From an uncultured Collinsella sp. (lineage in GTDB: Bacteria > Actinomycetota > Coriobacteriia > Coriobacteriales > Coriobacteriaceae), in NCBI GenBank assembly GCA_902465105.1, contig CABQLM010000069.1:1-8913 (forward strand): DNA of 8,913 bases, in the 5' to 3' direction. Below the pieces are notes generated by a model. That model was not told where the DNA came from and did no database searches. It worked only from the letters and a program-made list of their open reading frames with translations. The position numbers and the translations under genes are program-made. Of the stretch, positions 5,442 through 8,913 are shown one piece after another. Position 1 is the first letter of the stretch, and every line of letters begins with the position of its first letter.

Positions 5442-6860
5442 CTAACCTTCCTGCTCCTGATACTTCGAGATAAGGTCTCGGTACCAATACCAGCTCTTTT
5501 TGGGGGTGCGCTCCAGATTGTTCTCGAAGTCGATATGGACAAGTCCGTATCGTTTTTCGTAGCCGTTGATCCAGCTATACAGATCCATCGTCGACCAGAG
5601 GTAGTAGCCCTCAACGCGCGCGCCGTCGCGCTTAGCCCTCATCATGTGCTCGATGAACTGGCCCAGAAGCTCGATGCGGTCATCATCGTGGATCATTCCG
5701 TCTGCGTCTGGTTGCTCATAGGCGCCATGTCCGTTTTCCGTAATAAAGATGCGGGGCGCGTCATAGCGCTCGTGGACATCCATGATGGTTGAATACATGC
5801 AACTTGGGAGTATTTCGCGGCCCCATTTATTGCGGGGAACATTGCTGTCGCGGGCGCTTTCAAACAAGGGCGCAATGCATTTTCCTTCGACCTTTTTGCT
5901 CGAACCGCCCTTATTGTTCGCCGAAACGGCAAGCTCTCCACCGTGCCAGTCGGTTACATACTCTCGGCAATACACGTTGAGTCCAATAAAATCGACTTTA
6001 CCGTCGCTGAATTCTTCTACGTCATTTGGGGATCGATAGAGCGAGACGCCAAGTTTTTCAAGGATTTCGTCCATTTCTGGCGGCAGTTGACCCTGAAGCG
6101 CTGGTGCCAGAATCATGCGATTGGCGAAAAAGTCTGCGTATCGAAATACGTCATCGGGGTGCTCGGTTGCCGGGTCGAGTTCGACAACGCCGCCATCGTG
6201 GACGGCGCCGATGATGCCGTCGTAGCCCATTTGACGATATGCTCGGACTGCGAGTGCGCTTGCGCGCATCAGGTTGTACTGAAACTGCATGTACGACTGA
6301 ACATCGAGCGATCGATTGGGGGGATAGTTGCCCAACATGTTTACGCAGTAGCTGTAGAAATGCGGCTCGTTAACGGTAGCCCAGATTTTGACGCGGTCTC
6401 CAAAGCGCTCAAAGCAAATCTTGGCGTATTTGCAGAACCACTCTGCCATGTCGTTGTTCAGCCATCCGCCTTTGCAAGCAAGCGTGAATGGCAGATCGTA
6501 ATGGAACAGCGTAACGTTGGGCTCTATGCCATTTTCGAGGCAGCAATCAATGACCCGATTATAAAAATCGATACCCTCTTCATTCACTTTGCCGATACCG
6601 GTGGGGATGATTCGACTCCATGAAAGAGAGAAGCGATAGGTGTTTTGTCCGCCTTCTTTCATCATGCGGATATCTTCTTCATAGCGATGGTAGAAGTCGC
6701 AAGATACATCACCGTCAACATGGTTGATGTTCTTATTGCTTGTGTGGCTAAAGAAATCCCACTCACCAAGGCCTTTGCCGTCTTCGTTCCAGGCACCCTC
6801 GCACTGATAAGACGCCGTGGCGGAACCCCAGAGAAACGGCATGTTGTTCACGTTGCCCAT
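5442..6860 (-). CDS. GH1 6-phospho-beta-glycosidase (glucosidase or galactosidase)
   Basis: Cytoplasmic enzyme of 472 residues that hydrolyses the phosphorylated disaccharide or glycoside delivered by the adjacent EIIBC, giving a 6-phospho-sugar plus aglycone or sugar. GH1 signatures: FLWGSATASYQCEGAW at 9-24, acid/base E165 in ATVNEPH, nucleophile E375 in FITENGHG. The phosphate-binding set is S429, K436, Y438 in YSWINGYEKRYG, where non-phospho beta-glucosidases have a glutamate in place of the serine; spacing is identical to LacG S428/K435/Y437. W430 also matches LacG W429, which contacts the galactose 4-OH, whereas 6-phospho-beta-glucosidases usually lack this Trp. Start: the ATG at 6860 has AAAGGGG 5-6 bases upstream. 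An in-frame ATG at 6878 would add six residues but has no ribosome binding site. First gene of the operon. Confidence 0.87.
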   Translation of the reverse strand: MGNVNNMPFLWGSATASYQCEGAWNEDGKGLGEWDFFSHTSNKNINHVDGDVSCDFYHRYEEDIRMMKEGGQNTYRFSLSWSRIIPTGIGKVNEEGIDFYNRVIDCCLENGIEPNVTLFHYDLPFTLACKGGWLNNDMAEWFCKYAKICFERFGDRVKIWATVNEPHFYSYCVNMLGNYPPNRSLDVQSYMQFQYNLMRASALAVRAYRQMGYDGIIGAVHDGGVVELDPATEHPDDVFRYADFFANRMILAPALQGQLPPEMDEILEKLGVSLYRSPNDVEEFSDGKVDFIGLNVYCREYVTDWHGGELAVSANNKGGSSKKVEGKCIAPLFESARDSNVPRNKWGREILPSCMYSTIMDVHERYDAPRIFITENGHGAYEQPDADGMIHDDDRIELLGQFIEHMMRAKRDGARVEGYYLWSTMDLYSWINGYEKRYGLVHIDFENNLERTPKKSWYWYRDLISKYQEQEG

Positions 6861-6906
6861 GAATCCCCTTTCCATCATTCAACACGGTGGATACGTGTGG
6901 CGGAAT

Positions 6907-6985
6907 TATGATTAAGATGACGTCAACTGATTTGAATCATAGGAGAACGACCAAAGCTGTTTGATTCAATAAATGAATCATGATT
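6907..6985. promoter_or_regulatory. Divergent control region with TGATT/AATCA operators
   Basis: Two palindromes share the same half-site: TGATT-TG-AATCA (6928-6939) and TGATTCA-ATAAA-TGAATCA (6962-6980, perfect 7-bp arms). A third, AATCATGATT (6976-6985), overlaps the second. They lie between the minus-strand GH1 operon and the plus-strand RpiR gene and are the obvious binding sites for that regulator. I could not place convincing -35/-10 boxes for either direction. Confidence 0.65.
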
Positions 6986-7011
6986 TCGAGGAGAGCGGAA
7001 AGAGGGATCAC

Positions 7012-7845
7012 GTGAATATCAATGACTTCGATGTGCTCAATCGCATTAGCTCCATCATCAACAGCGAGTTTGGGTCAAACGATGCCGCCATCGCTCGATA
7101 TCTCATCGCTCACATTAGGCGTTCGAGCGAAATCAATGTTGCCGCAATAACCCGCGATGCATTCGTGACCCGTTCCGCTGTTCGTCGTTTCTGCAATCGA
7201 TTGGGCTACCAGTCTCTTAGCGATTTGAAAGAATCATTTACTCAGTCAGTCTTTCCAAGCGACTTAAGCCATCGAGAGGAGGAATTTGGCTACGAGGAGT
7301 ACAGGGCAGAGCTCGACGTTCGCATGATCGAGATGTTCGCTGAGGTTGAAAGCGGCGTGTCCGATATCGCTATTAAGCATCTTGTCGACGAAATTGATGG
7401 CCATAAAAACGTTGAAATCTGGTGCACCAATAATGTGAGCGCCAATCTCGTACGATTTCAGCAGGAAATGTTTTATGCGGGCAAGATAGTTCGCATAGTT
7501 GCTGGGGCTAACGTCGCGGAATTGAAAAACATGGGAGACGCTTCGCAGTCATTGATAATTCTCGTATCGGTCTCCGGGCTATTTGCGTCACAGGCGCGTG
7601 AGTATCTTGATTGCCGTTCGGGCAGGAAGATTCTAATTACTGCGTTTAGCAACGATGACAAATCGAGGTCTTTTGACCGTGTATATCGTCTTGGTAATGC
7701 GGGAAACGGAATTGACCGACTCGGCGTTTATTCGAAATACGCCATGACTTATTTTTTCGACTTGCTATCGTCGTGTTACTTGAGTCGCTACCCCTGCACC
7801 AAGGGGGAGCCGCTCTATGGGTCTACTTTGGCCTGGCCCGAGTAG
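7012..7845 (+). CDS. RpiR-family transcriptional regulator (HTH + SIS)
   Basis: Predicted 277 residues from the GTG at 7012. The N-terminal HTH_6/RpiR domain has the helix-turn-helix at about 40-66 (EINVAAITRDAFVTRSAVRR then FCNRLGY), matching the family pattern of ...S..T..RF...LG(F/Y)..L..LK. The C-terminal SIS sugar-isomerase fold (about 133-227) includes VEIWCTNNVSANLV and LIILVSVSGLFASQA, where VSVSG is the usual SxSG region. Known: the SIS domain binds phosphosugars to control DNA binding. The SIS motifs are diverged, with no clean G-x-G-x-S. Start choice: GTG 7012 has GAGGG 6 bases upstream; the longer ATG at 6973 has no ribosome binding site and lies inside an operator palindrome. Divergent from the GH1-EIIBC operon, so probably its local regulator; activator or repressor cannot be told. 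Confidence 0.82.
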   Translation: MNINDFDVLNRISSIINSEFGSNDAAIARYLIAHIRRSSEINVAAITRDAFVTRSAVRRFCNRLGYQSLSDLKESFTQSVFPSDLSHREEEFGYEEYRAELDVRMIEMFAEVESGVSDIAIKHLVDEIDGHKNVEIWCTNNVSANLVRFQQEMFYAGKIVRIVAGANVAELKNMGDASQSLIILVSVSGLFASQAREYLDCRSGRKILITAFSNDDKSRSFDRVYRLGNAGNGIDRLGVYSKYAMTYFFDLLSSCYLSRYPCTKGEPLYGSTLAWPE

Positions 7846-7860
7846 TTGCGGCTTTACAGT

Positions 7861-7941
7861 TCTCTCGCCTGGAGAATGAACGTGGATAATCTGCCACTTT
7901 GGCCTTAGAGCCGCGCTAAAAGTGGGAGATAATCCACGCTC
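7861..7941. repeat. Long imperfect inverted repeat, GARCGTGGATWAT family, right of the sugar locus
   Basis: Left arm 7878-7900 (GAACGTGGATAATCTGCCAC then TTT) pairs with right arm 7919-7941, whose reverse complement reads GAGCGTGGATTATCTCCCAC then TTT: 20 of 23 positions agree. The 18-base centre can form a small GGC/GCC inner stem. The unit with its left flank (7861-7890) resembles 3810-3839. There is no T tract, so it is not an ordinary terminator, though it lies just after the regulator gene. Confidence 0.75.
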
Positions 7942-7968
7942 GATCGTGGCGTGGAAGCCCCGATCTCG

Positions 7969-8011
7969 ACCTATATATAGGTGCAAATAAGCTGGTATCG
8001 AAGTTCGATAC
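7969..8011. promoter_or_regulatory. Two tight palindromes, possible operator pair
   Basis: ACCTATATATAGGT (7969-7982) is a perfect 14-bp palindrome. GTATCGAAGTTCGATAC (7995-8011) has perfect 8-bp arms around one base. They lie 12 bp apart, about 150 bp before the tRNA-tuf promoter. Function unknown. Confidence 0.4.
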
Positions 8012-8157
8012 TGAAGGTGTACTCCACTACAGCAAAGTGTTACCTTGGGAAACGTCACCTCAGTATCCAAAACCACTGTCCTTCATATCCAAACTCAATA
8101 AAACCGCAGGTCACGGCTATATAGATACGCCCGGCACCGTGTATCTAGAGGTTTTCG

Positions 8158-8187
8158 TTGACAGCCCCCAAGGTTGCATCGTATTAT
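8158..8187 (+). promoter_or_regulatory. Sigma-70 type promoter of the tRNA-tuf unit
   Basis: TTGACA (8158-8163) is a perfect -35 box, followed by an 18-bp spacer and TATTAT (8182-8187) as -10. It lies 62 bp before tRNA-Tyr, oriented towards the tRNAs. Transcription is expected to start near 8194. Confidence 0.8.
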
Positions 8188-8249
8188 CTTTTTCGTTCGC
8201 GGGGGCGGAGGCCCAAAAGACCAAAGAACCTGCGGATACTTGAACGATT

Positions 8250-8331
8250 GGGAGTTTGCCCGAGTGGTTAATGGGGACGGGCTGTAAACCCGTTGGCTCT
8301 GCCTACATAGGTTCGAATCCTATAGCTCCCA
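8250..8331 (+). tRNA. tRNA-Tyr (anticodon GUA)
   Basis: Acceptor GGGAGTT (8250-8256) pairs with AGCTCCC ending at 8330, discriminator A at 8331. Anticodon GTA is at 8284-8286 in CTGTAAA. A long variable arm and T-loop GTTCGAATC are present, as expected for a bacterial class II tRNA-Tyr. The bases after the discriminator are CCC, so CCA is not fully encoded and must be completed enzymatically. First of three tRNAs in front of tuf. Confidence 0.95.
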
Positions 8332-8341
8332 CCCGTCAAGT

Positions 8342-8417
8342 GCCTGTATAGCTCAGTCGGTAGAGCACTTCGTTGGTAACGAAGAGGTCACCAGTTCAAG
8401 TCTGGTTGCAGGCTCCA
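8342..8417 (+). tRNA. tRNA-Thr (anticodon GGU)
   Basis: Acceptor GCCTGTA (8342-8348) pairs with TGCAGGC (8407-8413), discriminator T (8414), encoded CCA (8415-8417). The anticodon arm CTTCG-TTGGTAA-CGAAG gives GGT at 8375-8377. D-arm AGCTCAGTCGGTAGAGCA and T-loop TTCAAGT are normal. The discriminator U matches that of the truncated tRNA-Thr(UGU) at 3456-3498. Confidence 0.96.
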
Positions 8418-8420
8418 TCC

Positions 8421-8497
8421 GGCGGTGTAGCTCAGTTGGTTAGAGCACACGGTTCATACCCGTGGCGTCACTGGTTCGAATCCAGTCACCGCTACCA
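8421..8497 (+). tRNA. tRNA-Met (anticodon CAU), elongator type
   Basis: Acceptor GGCGGTG (8421-8427) pairs with CACCGCT with a G1-U72 wobble, discriminator A (8494), encoded CCA (8495-8497). The anticodon arm CACGG-TTCATAC-CCGTG gives CAT at 8455-8457. Overall it resembles elongator tRNA-Met. The initiator type is unlikely because the anticodon stem lacks the three G-C pairs run; a tRNA-Ile2 with a modified CAU cannot be excluded by eye. Confidence 0.9.
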
Positions 8498-8508
8498 TAG
8501 GTAACACG

Positions 8509-8539
8509 GTGGCTTCTCAATAGTATGTTGAGAGGCCAC
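8509..8539 (+). promoter_or_regulatory. Leader hairpin between tRNA-Met and tuf
   Basis: GTGGCTTCTCAA (8509-8520) pairs with TTGAGAGGCCAC (8528-8539): 12 bp with one T-G wobble and a 7-base loop. No T tract follows, so it is not a terminator. It may be an RNase processing site separating the tRNAs from the tuf mRNA, or a stabilising or regulatory leader structure. A smaller hairpin, GTCCC-GTCC-GGGAC-like, lies just before the tuf ribosome binding site. Confidence 0.6.
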
Positions 8540-8593
8540 TATGGTATAAAGGCATAGTCCCGTCCGGGGACGACCTGTTAAGAGGAGGGCTTT

Positions 8594-8913
8594 ATGGCCA
8601 AAGAGAAGTTTGAGCGCACTAAGCCGCATGTTAACATCGGCACCATTGGTCACGTCGACCACGGCAAGACCACGCTGACCGCCGCCATCACCAAGGTTCT
8701 CTCTGAGACCGAGGGCTGCAAGGCTGACTTCACTGCGTTCGAGAACATCGACAAGGCTCCCGAGGAGCGCGAGCGCGGCATTACGATCTCCGTCTCCCAC
8801 GTCGAGTACGAGACCGCTGCCCGTCACTATGCTCACGTTGACTGCCCGGGCCACGCTGACTACGTCAAGAACATGATCACCGGTGCTGCTCAGATGGACG
8901 GCGCTATCCTGGT
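8594..8913 (+). CDS. tuf: Elongation factor Tu, N-terminal part (continues past right edge)
   Basis: GTPase that carries aminoacyl-tRNA to the ribosome A site. The first 106 codons are seen, about a quarter of the usual 395-400 residues. GTP-binding motifs: P-loop GHVDHGKT (19-26), switch I RGIT (61-64), and DCPGH (83-87) with the catalytic histidine H87. The N-terminus [20 protein letters not shown] is the standard EF-Tu start. ATG 8594 is preceded by AGAGGAGG with 5 bases spacing. Downstream of tRNA-Tyr, -Thr and -Met and probably cotranscribed from the promoter at 8158-8187, like the tRNA-tufB arrangement of other bacteria. Confidence 0.98.
   Translation, partial: MAKEKFERTKPHVNIGTIGHVDHGKTTLTAAITKVLSETEGCKADFTAFENIDKAPEERERGITISVSHVEYETAARHYAHVDCPGHADYVKNMITGAAQMDGAIL

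Larger units (their letters stand above)
7846..8157. other. Intergenic region with hairpin repeat and palindromes, no gene
   Basis: Holds the large imperfect inverted repeat 7878-7941, two tight palindromes (7969-7982 and 7995-8011) and no supported gene. A 68-codon plus frame from the GTG at 8037 has no ribosome binding site and runs through the tRNA promoter, so I do not call it. Confidence 0.65.

Noticed and set aside
6876..6878. ATG 6878 as start of the GH1 gene
   Set aside because: No ribosome binding site precedes it, whereas AAAGGGG precedes the in-frame ATG at 6860 at good spacing, and the resulting length (472) fits the family.
8037..8243. Plus-strand frame of 68 codons from a GTG
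   Set aside because: No ribosome binding site, no family resemblance, and it runs through the tRNA-tuf promoter boxes at 8158-8187.

Overview
The window looks like the edge of an integrated mobile element next to a sugar-utilisation locus and a tRNA-tuf cluster. The organism is most likely a gut Coriobacteriia member (Collinsella-like). That is an inference: it rests on the moderate to high GC, two tRNA-Thr sequences with discriminator U, a PTS-fed phospho-glycosidase locus, and the style of the integrase and relaxase. No 16S gene is present to confirm it.

Region 1 (1-3498): right end of an integrative mobilizable or conjugative element. All four genes are on the minus strand, running away from the attachment site: a tyrosine integrase (2096-3301) with its own terminator (2031-2056), a small excisionase-like winged helix protein (1658-1900), a ribbon-helix-helix mobilization accessory protein (1143-1604), and a MobP3/MobL-type relaxase overlapping it by 8 bp and running off the left edge (1-1150). 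The relaxase is missing from a simple complete-ORF list because it has no stop inside the window. The element ends at the 3' half of a tRNA-Thr(UGU) gene (3456-3498), followed by what looks like that tRNA's own terminator (3509-3545). The 5' half is absent here, so the intact tRNA should lie at the other end of the element, outside the window. Three helically phased 9-bp direct repeats lie between the integrase and this att site.

Region 2 (3546-4031): non-coding chromosome. It carries two copies of a 47-bp element with 11-bp inverted arms and an exactly conserved 25-bp spacer, then a second repeat family (GAGCGTGGAT), then a strong bidirectional-looking terminator (3896-3930).

Region 3 (4032-7845): a phosphotransferase sugar locus. 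A GH1 6-phospho-glycosidase (5442-6860) and an EIIBC permease (4032-5432) form a minus-strand operon with 9 bp between them. A divergent RpiR-type regulator (7012-7845) shares a short operator-rich gap with them. The permease imports and phosphorylates a beta-linked sugar, the GH1 enzyme cleaves the 6-phosphate, and the regulator probably senses a sugar phosphate and acts on TGATT/AATCA palindromes between the genes. The GH1 phosphate-binding residues match those of LacG 6-phospho-beta-galactosidase, so a galactoside or dual substrate is possible.

Region 4 (7846-8913): a non-coding stretch with a large hairpin related to the repeat upstream of the sugar locus, plus two tight palindromes. It is followed by a good sigma-70 type promoter (8158-8187), tRNA-Tyr(GUA), tRNA-Thr(GGU), tRNA-Met(CAU), a leader hairpin, and the start of tuf (EF-Tu), which runs off the right edge.
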